The notes: generated by a model not told the origin, from the sequence alone. A DNA stretch of 64,000 bases from Lycorma delicatula (GCF_047948215.1 NC_134467.1:33314520-33378519), one strand, 5' to 3'. Positions 46,405-58,237 are shown, counted from the first letter of the stretch. Numbers and translations are program-made.

Positions 46405-48730
46405 CAAAATGACTCACAAAGAACGTAATAATAATATACTTTTAGTACACGTTGTACTAGAGAAAATAAAAAATAAAATTTGTATAAATATATATTTGGA
46501 AACGCTTCGTCAGTGAATCTCGACTGGTAAAAATTCCTCTTGTTTCTGCACCCAAAATCAAGCCAGATTATAATTTTTTAGAACCCAAATTAAGGGATAA
46601 ATTTAATGTTTTTACCTAAAAAAATAGACGGAATACCTACAGAATTACTGTTCAGTGTAGGTGAAGAAGCAATGCAAAGGTTATACATACTGGTGTGTAA
46701 TATTTACGAAACAGGGTAAGTTTCGTCAGACTTCAAAAAGTATGTTATAGTCATGACATCAAAGAAAGAAGGAGCAGAAAAATATGAAGAATACAGAACA
46801 ATTAATTTAACTAGTCATGTATCAAAAATCTTAACTAGAATTCTATACAGAAGAATTGAGAGGAGAGTGGAAGAAGTGTTAGGAGAAGACCAATTTGGTT
46901 ACAGGAAAAGTATAGGGACAAGGGAAGCAATTTTAGGCCTTAGATTAATATTAGAAGGAAGATTAAAGAAATACAAACTAATATACTTGGCATTTATAGA
47001 CTTAGAAAAGGTATTTGATAACGTAGACTGGAATAAAATGTTCAGCATTTTAAAAAAATTTAGGGTTCAAGTATAGAGATAGAAGAACAATTGCTAACAT
47101 TTACAGGAACCAAACAGCAACAGTAATTGAAGAATATAAGAAAGGAGCTGTAACAAAAAATTTAATTCCGAAAAGGATGTTCCCTATCACCGTTACTTTT
47201 TAATCTTTACATACAACTAACAGTTAATGATGTTTAGGAAAAATTTATATCCGGAATAATAATAAAGATGCTACGATTTGCTGATGATGTAGTAATTGCA
47301 GCCGAGAGTAAAAAAGATTTAGAAGAAACAATGAACGGCATAGATGAAATCCTACGCAAGAACTACCGCATGAAAATAAAGAAGAACAAAACGAAAGTAA
47401 TGAAATGTAGTAGAAATAACGAAGATGGACCACTGAATGTAAAAATAGGAGGAGAAAAGATTATGGAGGTAGAAGAATTTTGTTATTTGGGAAGTAGAAT
47501 TACTAAAGATGGACGAAGGAGGAGAGATATAAAATGCTGAATAGCACAGGAAAAACGAACCTTCATTCAGAAATAGAATTTTTATATATCAAAACTTAAT
47601 TTAAATGTCAGGAAAAGATTTTTGAAAGTATATATGTTTGGAGCGTAGCTTTATATGGAAATGAAACATGAGCGATCGGAGAACCTGAGAAGGACAGATT
47701 AGAAGGTTTTTAAATGCGATACTGTGGGAGAATGTTAAAAATCAGATGGGTGGATAAAGTGATAAATGAAGAGCTTTTGCGACGAACTGATGAATAAAGA
47801 AGCATTTGGAAAAACATAGTTGAAAGAAGAGAAAGACTTATGGGCCACATATTAAGGAATAGGCCACATCTTGGAATAGTCGCTTTAATATTGGAGGGAC
47901 TGGTAGATAGGAAATATTGTGCAGGCAGACAACGTTTCTTATATGTAAAACAAATTGTTAGAGATGTAGAATGTAGGAGGTATACCGAAATGAAACGACT
48001 AGCACTAGATAGGAAATCTTCGAGAGCTGCATCAAACCAGTTAAATGTTTGATGATAAAAAACCTAAAAATTTCTAAAAACTATATTTTTTTTGTAGTTT
48101 TCAAGAAATCTGGGATAAAAAGTAGATTGGGGTCGAAAAACCCACTATTTTATGTTTGGCGTTAAATAACTTTGTTAAATGAGTAAGAAAATTGAAGAGA
48201 ACTTAATTCTAAGTAAAATAGTATGAATCAAATCCACAGAAACTAATTACGAACGTAAGAATTTTTAAGTTTATTAAAAACAAAATGTGCTAGGTTTAAA
48301 CTAGGTATTAAACAAAACAAAATTTTCAATAATACAAAAGAAAAAATTTAATATTTTAGAAAAATAACTAATACAAACACCAAAAATTGAATTAACTGCT
48401 GAAAATTTCCTTCGCCACATTGGGTACAACACTTCGAACAATGATTTTGGTCGCTTTTCTTATTTCAACAGGGTTGATTTATCAAATATTTTTTTCAGTT
48501 TTTCGTGTAAGATTTGATATAAAACCATTAAATTTACCTCTTAACTAAAGTACTAAGAATTATACCCGGGCTTAATTTTATTGAAGCCGCAGAAATCAGG
48601 GTGAAATCTTGTCAGCCGAGACTTAAGTGTTTTCGAATCTATGTTTATGTTTTTTTTTTTTTTTTTTTTTTTATTTTTACCAGTAGAAAATGTCCTGAAT
48701 TTTTTTTTACATTCTTCGTGAATCACTCTA
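46405..48730. mobile_element. Type B long-TIR element with a LINE inside
   Basis: Left end CAAAATGACTCACAAAGAAC and right end (reverse complement) TAGAGTGATTCACGAAGAAT are TIRs beside TA. The left arm runs 46405-46621, resumes after the LINE at 48071, and the right arm is 48560-48730. Between them a minus-strand block around 48460 reads INPVEIRKATKIIVRSVV, resembling the C-terminus of IS630-like transposases. This copy may be a deletion derivative rather than a pure fold-back. Confidence 0.6.
46624..48061 (+). mobile_element. LINE (family 1) copy D, older
   Basis: Begins at IDGIPTELLFSVGEEAMQRL and covers the RT domain: YLAFIDLEKVFDNVDWNKMF (motif A), LRFADDVVIAAESKKDLEET (motif C), EEFCYLGSRITKDG, then the C-terminus to 48050. 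Motif B is frame-broken and there are several stops. TSD ACCTAAAAA at 46615-46623 and 48062-48070. More diverged than the other copies, so an older insertion. Confidence 0.82.
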
Positions 48731-48845
48731 TATTATACTATAATGTTTCTTTATAATACAGTCAAAAGAAAAAAAAAAAAAAAAACCATTAATTCTTGTG
48801 TTCTCTATGTGTAAAATATCAGTAAAATTATGAGAATAATCTACC

Positions 48846-49030
48846 ACCCTCCGTAGCGCGAGGGATAGCCTCTCAGCCTTTCATCCGAAAGGCCCAGGTT
48901 CGAATCCCGGTTAGGCATGGTATCTTCACACGCTAAAAAATTGCCACTTTATCTCATCGTCTAAAGCACTACATAACGGTAGTCCCGAAAGCTAAAAATA
49001 TATATTTTTACCTCATATAATAAAAATATT
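48846..49030 (+). mobile_element. tRNA-derived SINE (family 2), best copy
   Basis: A-box-like TAGCGCGAGGGATAGCC and B box GGTTCGAATCCCGG are spaced as in a tRNA. The body TTAGGCATGGTATCTTCACA follows, extending beyond any tRNA end. The head resembles a tRNA with a TTTCATCC anticodon-loop region but lacks a paired acceptor stem. Confidence 0.65.
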
Positions 49031-49153
49031 TCAATGGAATTTTACAAAGAAACGTTTTTACTTTCTTTTTCCTGTTTAGCCTCCGGGAATTACCGTTCAG
49101 GTATTACTTCAGAGGAAGTTAAATACAGTCTCAGTTCGATTATTCCTGAGATA

Positions 49154-50457
49154 CGAGGTCAAAAAATACGGTGAATAATTTTTTATTAAAAAAAGTAATA
49201 AGGTTACATAGAATTCGATTTAATCTCCTTCAAAGTACTGTCCTTGGCTAGCAATGCACTTATCCCAACGTAGACTCCATGGCTGGAGGCATTTCTGGAA
49301 GATGTCTTTCGGAAGGGCTTTCAGCTGCTCGGTTGTGGCCCTCTCAATGTCAGCAATGGTGTCAAAATGTTTTCCTTTAAGCACAGTTTTAATTTTTGGA
49401 AAGAGCCAAAAGTCGAATGGTGCTAAATCCGGTGAGCATGGCGGATGTGGACAGACAGGAACACTTTTTTCGGCCAAAAACTCGCGAATGAGAAGCGAGG
49501 TGTGACACGTCGCGTTGTCATGGTGAAGAAGGAAGCCATTGGTCCATTTTTCTGGTCGCTTTCTTCGTACGTCATTTTGCAAACGTTGCAGTACACCCTT
49601 ATAAAATTCAGAGTTTACAGTTGTTCCCCTTGGAACGAACTCTGATCGCACTATGCTTTCACTATCGAAAAAAACAACGAACATGACCTTGATGTTGGAT
49701 TTTGACTAACGTGCCTTTTTAGGGCGAGGAGATGAACTGGTTTTCCATTGGGAACTCTGCATTTTGGTCTCAGGGTCATAGCCATACACCCGACTTTCAT
49801 CTCCAGTTACAATTTTGGCCATGAAGTCCGGATCTGCATGAAGACTACCCTTCAACTCCGTGCAAATTGACACACGATTTTCCTCTGTTCATCATTCAAA
49901 ATTCTGGGAACAAATTTTACACTCACTCGTCTCATTTGCAATTCATTAGTTAAAATGCTTTGAACGGATCCGTACGAGATGTTAAGGTCTTCCGATAGCT
50001 CTTGAATAATCATTCGCCTGTTTGAACGAACCATTGTTTCCACTTTTTGCACATTTTCAACTGTTTTTGAGGTTACTGGACGTCCCGCACGCTGCTCGTC
50101 TTCAACAGACTCATTTCCGTTTTTAAATAGGTCATACCACTTGTACACAGTCTTCAAAGTTACCACATTATCGCCGTACACCGATTCTAACATTTCGTGA
50201 GCTTCTTTGGCACTTTTTTCAACTTAAAACAAAACTTAATCTTAATGCGTTGTTCAAAATCCATGTTGCGCGACAGACACGATAAACACAACCTCACTCT
50301 AGCGGCTCTGGCAGCTGACTGGCAAGCTGGAACGTGTTACAACTTGTCCCTGCCTGTCTCAGTTGATCACGCTATTGGACAAATTACAGCATATGGATGT
50401 TGCGTCGGCAGTTGCCTCTATAAAAATTCATTCACCGTATTTTTTGATCACACCTCG
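49154..50457 (-). mobile_element. mariner (DD34D) inserted in the SINE
   Basis: TIRs: right (reverse complement) CGAGGTGTGATCAAAAAATA; left CGAGGTCAAAAAATACGG with a 5-base deletion. TA at 49152-49153 and 50458-50459. 1304 bp, canonical mariner length. Confidence 0.92.
49220..50193 (-). pseudogene. mariner transposase, DD34D, nearly full length
   Basis: N-terminal half (50193-49852) carries VYKWYDLFKNGNESVEDEQR, AGRPVTSKTVENVQ and QELSEDLNISYGSVQSIL. A frame change at about 49855 leads to LHADPDFMAKIVTGDESRVY (first Asp; Trp usual after DES is Arg here) and QSSQWKTSSSPRPKKAR, then a TAG at about 49708 where related proteins have a sense codon. It continues NGFLLHHDNATCHTSLLI (second Asp) and SPDLAPFDFWLFPKIK (third Asp, 34 residues on), ending CIASQGQYFEGD. 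All catalytic Asp are kept; one shift and one stop inactivate it. A start upstream of 50193 is expected, since about 30 N-terminal residues are missing from the open frame. Confidence 0.88.
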
Positions 50458-50544
50458 TATATGGTTAATTGAAACTCAACCACCAAAGAACACCGGTATC
50501 CACGATCTTGTATTCAATTCCTTATAAAAGTAACTGCCTTTACT

Positions 50545-52327
50545 TTTTTTTTTTTTTTTTGTCTTCAGTCATTTGACTGGTTTGATGCAGCTCTCCAAGA
50601 TTCCCTATCTAGTGCTAGTCGTTTCATTTCAGTATACCCTCTACATCCTACATCCCCAACAATTTGTTTTACATACTCCAAACGTGGCCTGCCTACACAA
50701 TTTTTCCCTTCTACCTGTCCTTCCAATATTAAAGAGACTATTCCAGGATGCCTTAGTATGTGGCCTATAAGTCTGTTTCTTCTTTTAACTATATTTTTCC
50801 AAATGCTACTTTCTTCATCTATTTGCCGCAATACCTCTTCATTTGTCACTTTATCCACCCATCTGATTTTTAACATTCTCCTATAGCACCACATTTCAAA
50901 AGCTTCTAATCTTTTCTTCTCAGATACTCCGATCGTCCAAGTTTCACTTCCATATAAAGCGACACTCCAAACATACACTTTCAAAAATCTTTTCCTGACA
51001 TTTAAATTCATTTTTGATGTAAACAAATTATATTTCTTACTGAAGGCTCGTTTAGCTTGTGCTATTCGGCATTTTATATCGCTCCTGCTTCGTCCATCTT
51101 TAGTAATTTTACTTCCCAAATAACAAAATTCTTCTACCTCCATAATCTTTTCTCCTCCTATTTTCACATTCAGTGGTCCATCTTTGTTATTTCTACTACA
51201 TTTCATTACTTTTGTTTTGTTCTTGTTTATTTTCATGCGATAGTTTTTGCGTAGGACTTCATCTATGCCGTTCATTGTTTCTTCTAAATCCTTTTTACTC
51301 TCGGCTAGAATTACTATATCATCAGCAAATCGTAGCATCTTTATCTTTTCACCTTGTACTGTTACTCCGAATCTAAATTGTTCTTTAACATCATTAACTG
51401 CTAGTTCCATGTAAAGATTAAAAAGTAACGGAGATAGGGAACATCCTTGTCGGACTCCCTTTCTTATTAGGGTTTCTTTCTTATGTTCTTCAATTGTTAT
51501 TGTTGCTGTTTGGTTCCTGTACATGTTAGCAATTGTTCTTATATCTCTGTATTTGAACCCTAATTTTTTTAAAATGCTGAACATTTTATTCCAGTCTACG
51601 TTATCGAAAGCCTTTTCTAGGTCTATAAACGCCAAGTATGTTGGTTTGTTTTTCTTTAATCTTCCTTCTACTATTAATCTGAGGCCTAAAATTGCTTCCC
51701 TTGTCCCTATACTTTTCCTGAAACCAAATTGGTCTTCTCCTAACACTTCTTCCACTCTCCTCTCAATTCTTCTGTATAAAATTCTAGTTAAGATTTTTGA
51801 TGCATGACTAGTTAAACTAATTGTTCTGTATTCTTCACATTTATCTGCCCCTGCTTTCTTTGGTATCATAACTATAACACTTTTTTTGAAGTCTGATGGA
51901 AATTCCCCATTTTCATAAATATTACACACCAGTTTGTATAATCTATCAATCGCTTCCTCACCTGCACTGCGCAGTAATTCTACAGGTATTCCATCTATTC
52001 CAGGAGCCTTTCTGCCATTTAAATCTTTTAATGCTCTCTTAAATTCAGATCTCAGTATTGTTTCTCCCATTTCATCCTCCTCAACTTCCTCTTCTTCCTC
52101 TATAACACCATTTTCTAATTCATTTCCTCCGTATAACTCTTCAATATATTCCACCCATCTATCGACTTTACCTTTTGTATTATATATTGGTGTACCATCT
52201 TTGTTTAACACATTATTAGATTTTAATTTATGTACCCCAAAATTTTCCTTAACTTTCCTGTATGCTCCGTCTATTTTACCAATGTTCTGCCTTTGTTCTG
52301 CCAATGTTCTGCCTTTTGCCAATGTTT
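50545..52327 (-). mobile_element. LINE (family 1) copy E, longest, 10-bp TSD
   Basis: Poly-A tail (T-run from 50545) and an ORF to the 5' truncation point. Perfect TSD TGCCTTTACT at 50535-50544 and 52328-52337, inside the SINE. The 5' junction has a tandem of TTCTGCC/TTTTGCC-type units (about 52283-52330) not seen in other copies. Confidence 0.9.
50565..52322 (-). CDS. Non-LTR reverse transcriptase, 585 codons, 5'-truncated
   Basis: The open frame is uninterrupted. Landmarks by residue: acidic run EEEEEVEEDE (75-84); GRKAPGIDGIPVELL (103-117); YLAFIDLEKAFDNVDW (229-244), motif A with catalytic Asp; RKGVRQGCSLSPLLFN (287-302), motif B; LRFADDIVILAES (330-342), active-site FADD; YRMKINKNKTKVM (361-373); EEFCYLGSKIT (397-407); RRNRLIGHILRHPG (514-527); GRPRLEYVKQI (544-554). 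No endonuclease domain is present because of the 5' truncation, so the Met used here is not the native start and the first ~12 residues come from junction repeats. The family resembles RTE-type LINEs in its C-terminal region; clade is provisional. It makes a catalytic core in principle but there is no promoter evidence. Confidence 0.85.
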   Translation of the reverse strand: MAKGRTLAEQRQNIGKIDGAYRKVKENFGVHKLKSNNVLNKDGTPIYNTKGKVDRWVEYIEELYGGNELENGVIEEEEEVEEDEMGETILRSEFKRALKDLNGRKAPGIDGIPVELLRSAGEEAIDRLYKLVCNIYENGEFPSDFKKSVIVMIPKKAGADKCEEYRTISLTSHASKILTRILYRRIERRVEEVLGEDQFGFRKSIGTREAILGLRLIVEGRLKKNKPTYLAFIDLEKAFDNVDWNKMFSILKKLGFKYRDIRTIANMYRNQTATITIEEHKKETLIRKGVRQGCSLSPLLFNLYMELAVNDVKEQFRFGVTVQGEKIKMLRFADDIVILAESKKDLEETMNGIDEVLRKNYRMKINKNKTKVMKCSRNNKDGPLNVKIGGEKIMEVEEFCYLGSKITKDGRSRSDIKCRIAQAKRAFSKKYNLFTSKMNLNVRKRFLKVYVWSVALYGSETWTIGVSEKKRLEAFEMWCYRRMLKIRWVDKVTNEEVLRQIDEESSIWKNIVKRRNRLIGHILRHPGIVSLILEGQVEGKNCVGRPRLEYVKQIVGDVGCRGYTEMKRLALDRESWRAASNQSND

Positions 52328-52370
52328 TGCCTTTACTAGGACTTTAAATAACAATCCCTTTTAACTCAAT

Positions 52371-53629
52371 TGATTTTCTTTAACTCATAAGGTTTTTTTC
52401 ATCCTGTTTGTTTTTTTTTCCCGTTAAATCTTGCATCCTTAATTTAAACATACTTCCTGACATTGCCGATTTATGAAATTTTGTACAGTTACTATAATCG
52501 GGTGTCAATACAATATTTCACCATTACGTTTGCCAACATCCTCCCGTACAGGGGTAAATTAAGGGTGGAAATTAAGCATGCGGGTTTCTAAAATTGCAAT
52601 ACAAAAAAACGACTATACGGATTTTTTTTTTGGGTTGCAGATGATAAATCCGATAGCCGTTTGATATAAAAAAAATGACAAAAAATTGGTAAGGGAATTT
52701 TTGTGGTTTCGAATTTGACAAAATTTCGTCATCATTCTTATATATATATATATAGATGATTTTTGGCGGGCAGTATGTTGAGATGTAGCAACTTAATTAA
52801 TAATTTAATTAAGTAAATGAAATAAAAACTTCACTATAAAATTTCACTGTGCAAAAACTTCACAATTTCGTTACTTTGTATAGTAAATATTTGATTGAAA
52901 ATTTGTTTGATATTTTATAATTACATTAGAGATTTTAATATATGATGTTATCTTTTGAAATATAAATTAAACTCATGCAATGATGCTAATAATTTCATTA
53001 AAATATGATTAAAAAGAATAAAGCAAGTTGTTAAACATTTTGTAATATTATTTGATTAAATATCAAAATAAATACGGTGATATGTTAATTTTAAGAGCGG
53101 TATAAATTAAGTATATAAAAAAAAAACTATGAACTAAATAACTAAAAACTTAGATTAATAATTTTAAACGATTTATGAACAGATTAAGAAATTTAATAAA
53201 ATCAATTAAACAAGAAAATTACTTGAATAACATTAATGAGTCTAAAATTAATTCAAATTATTCTGGAACATTCTAATCAAGACAGAGTTAGAGCAGTAAA
53301 AGCAATTTACCAATTGAAACATTTCTAATCGAAAATCAATACAAATTAGAGTTAAACTAAATGGTTATTTAAGTAATTGAAAAAGAAGATTACACTTTGA
53401 AAACCGTTTACCAAATTTTTATTTAAAATCTAAACTTAGTTGGTCATTTCGATTGTAAATCAATCATCATCAATAGACATTTCAGAAAAAGTAATGTGTA
53501 ATATTATAAAAAAAAGAATAATGAATAAACAAAGAAATAATAATAAATAAAACCTGAAAAATTAACAGTACGTAATGAGATTATACAAGTATATTTAATG
53601 AGGGTATAAAAAAAAAGAAAAGAATATGA
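52371..53629. other. AT-rich interval, nothing identified
   Basis: No recognisable gene or element end. A short (TA)n lies near 52739-52754. Confidence 0.5.
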
Positions 53630-54021
53630 TGTGGACACCACATCACTTCGTTGTACGCCTATTAAATTACAAATATATACATTTTTTAAAATGAAAAGTT
53701 TAAAACATTTTATTTTATTAATAACTACTGATAATTTTTTAAAAATTTGTATTACTGAATTATTATTTATTGTAATTTTTTTTACAATCACAGGTTAATA
53801 ATTATTAATAAATCAATTAAATAAAAAATAAAAAAATAAAAAATGAAATGAAGTCAAATTCGAACCAATATTCTTTCCCCTTGTAAGATCCAAATATTTC
53901 ATTAATTAAATTTCCATTTAGCTATAACTCTGGAACCAATGAAAATAAGTACTACTATATCGTTAAAAAGCTTTCAATAAGGGTTTATTACTGCAGTTAA
54001 GAAAAAAAGGATCCAAAATCT
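53630..54021 (+). repeat. Dispersed repeat D, 5' half
   Basis: Begins GATGTGGACACCACATCACT and runs to TTATTACTGCAGTTAAG, where it meets an inverted piece of repeat C. Confidence 0.75.
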
Positions 54022-54098
54022 CGGTCCAGTTTGTTAATGGAGAAAATCGGACCATAGGGGTGGAAATGAGTGAGCTTTTTCGAAAAAACAAAATATCG
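54022..54098 (-). repeat. Dispersed repeat C, terminal piece
   Basis: Reverse complement of the end of repeat C (AATCGGACCATAGGGGTGGA, GAGCTTTTTCGAAAAAACAA). A LINE copy inserts at its end. Confidence 0.6.
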
Positions 54099-55717
54099 CT
54101 TTTTTTTGTCTTCAGTCATTTAAATGGTTTGATGCAGCTCTCCAAGATTCCCTATCTAGTGCTAGTCGTTTCATTTCAGTATACCCTCTACATCCTACAT
54201 CCCTAACAATTTGTTTTACATATTCCAAACGTGGCCTGCCTACACAATTTTTTCCTTCTACCTGTCCTTCCAATATTAAAGCGACTATTCCAGGATGCCT
54301 TAGTATGTGGCCTATAAGTCTGTCTCTTCTTTTAACTATATTTTTTCAAATGCTTCTTTCTTCATCTATTTGCCGCAATACCTCTCCATTGTCACTTTAT
54401 CCAACCGTCTGATTTTTAACATTCTCCTATAGCACCGCATTTCAAAAGCTTCTAATCTTTTCTTCTCAGATACTCCGATCGTCCAAGTTTCACTTCCATA
54501 TAAAGCGACACTCCAAACATATACTTTCAAAAACCTTTTTCTGACATTTAAATTAATTTTTGATGTAAAGAAATTATATTTCTTACTGAAGGCTCGTTTC
54601 GCTTGTGCTATTCGGCATTTTATATCGCTCCTTCTTCGTCCATCTTTAGTAATTCTACTTCCCAAATAACAAAATTCTTCTACCTCCATAATCTTTTCTC
54701 CTCCTATTTTCACATTCAGTGGTCCATCTTTGTTATTTCTACTACATTTCATTACTTTTGTTTTGTTTTGTTTATTTTCATGCGATAGTTCTTGCGTAGG
54801 ACTTCATCTATGCCGTTCATTGTTTCTTCTAAATCCTTTTTACTCTCGGCTAGAATTACTATATCATCAGCAAATCGTAGCATCTTTATCTTTTCACCTT
54901 GTACTGCTACTCCGAATATAAATTGTTCTTTAACATCATTAACTGCTAGATCCAATAAAAGATTAAAAAGTAACGGAGATAGGGAACATGTTTGTCGGAC
55001 TCCCTTTCTTATTACGGCTTCTTTCCTATGTTCTTCAATTATTACTGTTGCTGTTTGGTTCCTGTACATGTTAGCAATTGTTCTTCTATCTCTGTATTTG
55101 AACCCTAACTTTTTTAAAATGCTGAACATTTTATTCCAATCTGCGTTATCAAATGCCTTTCCTAGATCTATAAACGCCAAGTATGTTGGTTTGTTTTTCT
55201 TTAATCTTCCTTCTAATATTAATTTGAAGCCTAAAATTGCATACCTTGTCCCTATAGTTTTCCTGAAACCAAATTGGTCTTCTCCTAACACTTCTTCCAC
55301 TCTCCTCTCAATTCTTCTGTATAGAATTCTAGTTAAGATTTTTTATGCATGACTAGTTAAACTAATTGTTCTGTATTCTTCACATTTATCTGCGCCTGCT
55401 TTGTTTGGTATCATGACTATAACACTTTTTTGAAGTTTGACGGAAATTCCCCTTTTTCATAAATATTACACACCAGTTAGTATAATCTATCAATCGCTTC
55501 CTCACCTGCACTGCGCAGTAATTCTACAGGTATTCCGTCTATTCCAGGAGCCTTTCTGCCATTTAAATCTTTTAATGCTCTCTTAAATTCAGATCTCAGT
55601 ATTGTTTCTCCCATCTCATCCTCCTCAACTTCCTCTTCTTCCTCTATAACACCATTTTCTAATTCATTTACTCCGTATAACTCTTCAATATATTCCACCC
55701 ATCTATCGACTTTACCT
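54099..55717 (-). mobile_element. LINE (family 1) copy F
   Basis: Very similar to copy E from the poly-A tail through DRWVEYIEELYGVNELENGV. RT motifs are present (AFIDLGKAFDNADW, RKGVRQTCSLSPLLFN with Gly to Thr in motif B, LRFADDIVILAES), but frames break near 54752, 55300-55470 and close to the 3' end (NEE codon deletion near 54390). No clear TSD. Inactive. Confidence 0.88.
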
Positions 55718-56321
55718 AAAAGACTTTATCCAAAGATAAATAATTAAAAAATGGAGAATAGAAAATATGGAAGAATAATAAAGATATCAAGCAAGGAAAT
55801 ATAAAAAAAATGATTTTATATGTATAAAATATCAAGGGGGAAAAAAGAGGTGAAATCGGATAAAAATAATGAGAGAATGTTTATCAACACAATAAGAAAC
55901 AATAGAGAAAATGTTTATAAAAGATAAGATAAAAATTATTTTAAAAACTGAACTATTTTATAATTCAACTATGGATAAAGAAAGTAAATAGTATATAAAA
56001 ACACTAAAATAAGAAGTAAACGTTTATAATACAAAACCTTTAAAAATAATACAAAATAGAAACATTTTAAAACAAAACAGAAGTAAAACAAAGACGTAAT
56101 GCGAAATTTAAAACTGTTTAGTATTATAAACTTTTATATATATTTTCTCTTTTTTATTTTTACCTCCTTTTATTTTTTAATTATTTCTTACTTACATTAG
56201 ATGAAGATAAACTGTTGTTTCAGAGTATATATGTTGAACGTTTTAGTAATGTTAAATTGAAGTGTACAAATTACTTGTGTTAAGCTGCTGTAATTATCGA
56301 CAACAGAACTTCCATCTAGAA

Positions 56322-56369
<48 letters not shown>

Positions 56370-56716
56370 TCGTATATAAGAACACGTTTATGTGTAAACA
56401 CTAAATGTACATGTATGTATTTTGTGAATACAGTGTATTAAAATACCTTTAGCTTTTATATTTTAAACAAATGTACATTATAAAACATCTTTCTTAATTC
56501 TTAAATGTGATCATATTTATTTGATTCTGTAATAACAACATAAAGATAAAACATACATAAAAAGTATAATCCATTTTCTCTCTTGAGTATATAAAGTATT
56601 TAAAAAATCTAAACGGTAGAAATTGTAATGAAAATATTTTACAGTTATATTCATGTTTTTTGAAGTTTTAAAAATAATAGTTGAGATTAATATTTAAAAT
56701 CTACTTTTTTATATAC
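55718..56716. other. AT-rich interval with (TA)n
   Basis: Contains a (TA)n run at about 56323-56367. Nothing else identified. Confidence 0.5.
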
Positions 56717-56808
56717 AGAGTGATTCATGAAGAATGTAATAAAATTGAAGTATAAAATTGAAAAATTAATATTACTTGTTTTATTATTATGTAATATTAA
56801 ATTTTATT
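56717..56808 (+). repeat. Type B element terminus
   Basis: CAGAGTGATTCATGAAGAAT after TA matches type B ends (compare 48730). Only the end is visible before LINE copy G. Confidence 0.45.
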
Positions 56809-57265
56809 TTATTTTTTTTTTTGTCTTCAGTCATTTGACTGGTTTGATGCAGCTCTCCAAGATTCCCTATCTAGTGCTACTCGTTTCATTTCAGTATACC
56901 CTCTACATCCTACATCCCTAACAATTTGTTTTACATATTCCAAACGTGGCCTTCCTACACAATTTTTTCCTTCTACCTGTCCTTCCAATATTAAAGCGAC
57001 TATTCCAGGATGCCTTAGTATGTGGCCTATAAGTCTGTCTCTTGTTTTAACTATATTTTTCCAAATGCTTCTTTCTTCATCTATTTGCCGCAATTTACCT
57101 CTTCATTTGTCACTTTATCCACCCATATGATTTTTAACATTCTCCTATAGCACCACATTTCAAAAGCTTCTAATCTTTTCTTCTTAGATACTCCGATCGT
57201 CCAAGTTTCACTTCCATATAAAGCGACACTCCAAACATACACTTTCAAAAATCTTTTCCTGACAT
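56809..57265 (-). mobile_element. LINE (family 1) copy G, 3' stub with 12-bp TSD
   Basis: Covers only the C-terminus from the VRKRFLKVY region to ESWRAASNQSND and the poly-A tail, with one small insertion frameshift at 57093-57095. Perfect TSD TTAAATTTTATT at 56797-56808 and 57266-57277. Confidence 0.88.
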
Positions 57266-57329
57266 TTAAATTTTATTGTAAGAAAATTGTTATTTAATCT
57301 GATACTAATTCACAACAATGGTAACAATG

Positions 57330-57545
57330 GTTACGTTCCACTTTTCCGTCGGGTGCTGCTATCTAGCGAGGACTAGAGTCTCCACGGCAAGCTTGGTCAG
57401 GCGATATGATCACGCCATGTCCTACGTCATAATATCGCAGGGAGTGGTCATTATGAGATAGCGACTTATTAATTCTGCGCTCGAATCTGATTCAAGGCGG
57501 TCACGTCATACTCTTACTCCGGATGGACTCCATTCTTTATTCGGA
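57330..57545. other. GC-richer island of unknown nature
   Basis: About 215 bases with frequent CpG (CCGTCGGGTGCTGCTATCTA, GGCGATATGATCACGCCATG, CACTCCGG-like runs) in AT-rich surroundings. The right edge has GATGAAG|GTTAGC, a weak donor-like site. No open frame stands out. It may be a 5' UTR/promoter island, an LTR or another element. Confidence 0.35.
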
Positions 57546-58237
57546 TGAAGGTTAGCTTTAATGTTGTATTTAATTTTATATTTTTTTATTTTTATATGTC
57601 AAGTTAAACGTTATATTGTAATTCATTTCGTTAACTATCAAGACGACAATTTATTGAACCATTATTTAACAAGCAACAAAGTGTTGTCTTCATTTATCAG
57701 CTATGAACAGAACATATAATTAACCTCGCAGTAAAATCTACCACACTTGTTAACGGTCATCAGGCGAGATCGTTCAAAATACCAATATTTAATAGAATTG
57801 AACATAAAGTGGAGGACATGAAAACAGACAAAAAAATTACATAAATTTTCTGGCATAACTAGACTATTTGTTAACCGATTTAAAAAAAAAAATTCATGTT
57901 GTTCAAAATAAAAGGATTATTATTTTAGTAAATAACATTAATTTTTATAAATCTAATATTAATGGAGATATAATAATCCGCCATTTTATAATTTGCAGAG
58001 GTATTTAAGTCCTGATTTTTTACTAATTTTAAAACTTTATTACAAAGACGCTTACCAAATATTAATGCGATTCCTCTATTCGAATTTAAGATATAAATTT
58101 TTATATAAAAATAAGAAAATGGCGGACAGTGGGAGAACAAAAGAGAAAGTGCGATTTTTCCTAAGTATATTTTTTGTTTAGTTTTACAAGTATAATACGA
58201 TAAAGTATATCCAGCCCACCATTTTAGAAACACTCTG

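Larger units (their letters stand above)
49063..52370 (-). mobile_element. SINE (family 1) split by a mariner and a LINE
   Basis: Pieces: 49063-49153, 50458-50544 and possibly a degraded head from 52338 on. The body reads continuously once the mariner (49154-50457) and LINE (50545-52327) are removed: ...TCCTGAGATA|TATGGTTAATTG... and ...GCCTTTACT|AGGACTT.... Confidence 0.8.

Noticed and set aside
48846..48925. Possible tRNA gene
   Set aside because: A and B boxes are present but the acceptor stem does not pair and a SINE body follows; the same head recurs in other SINE copies.
51934..52347. 137-codon Ser-rich frame opposite LINE copy E
   Set aside because: Antisense shadow of the reverse-transcriptase ORF; the same applies to 54792-55352.
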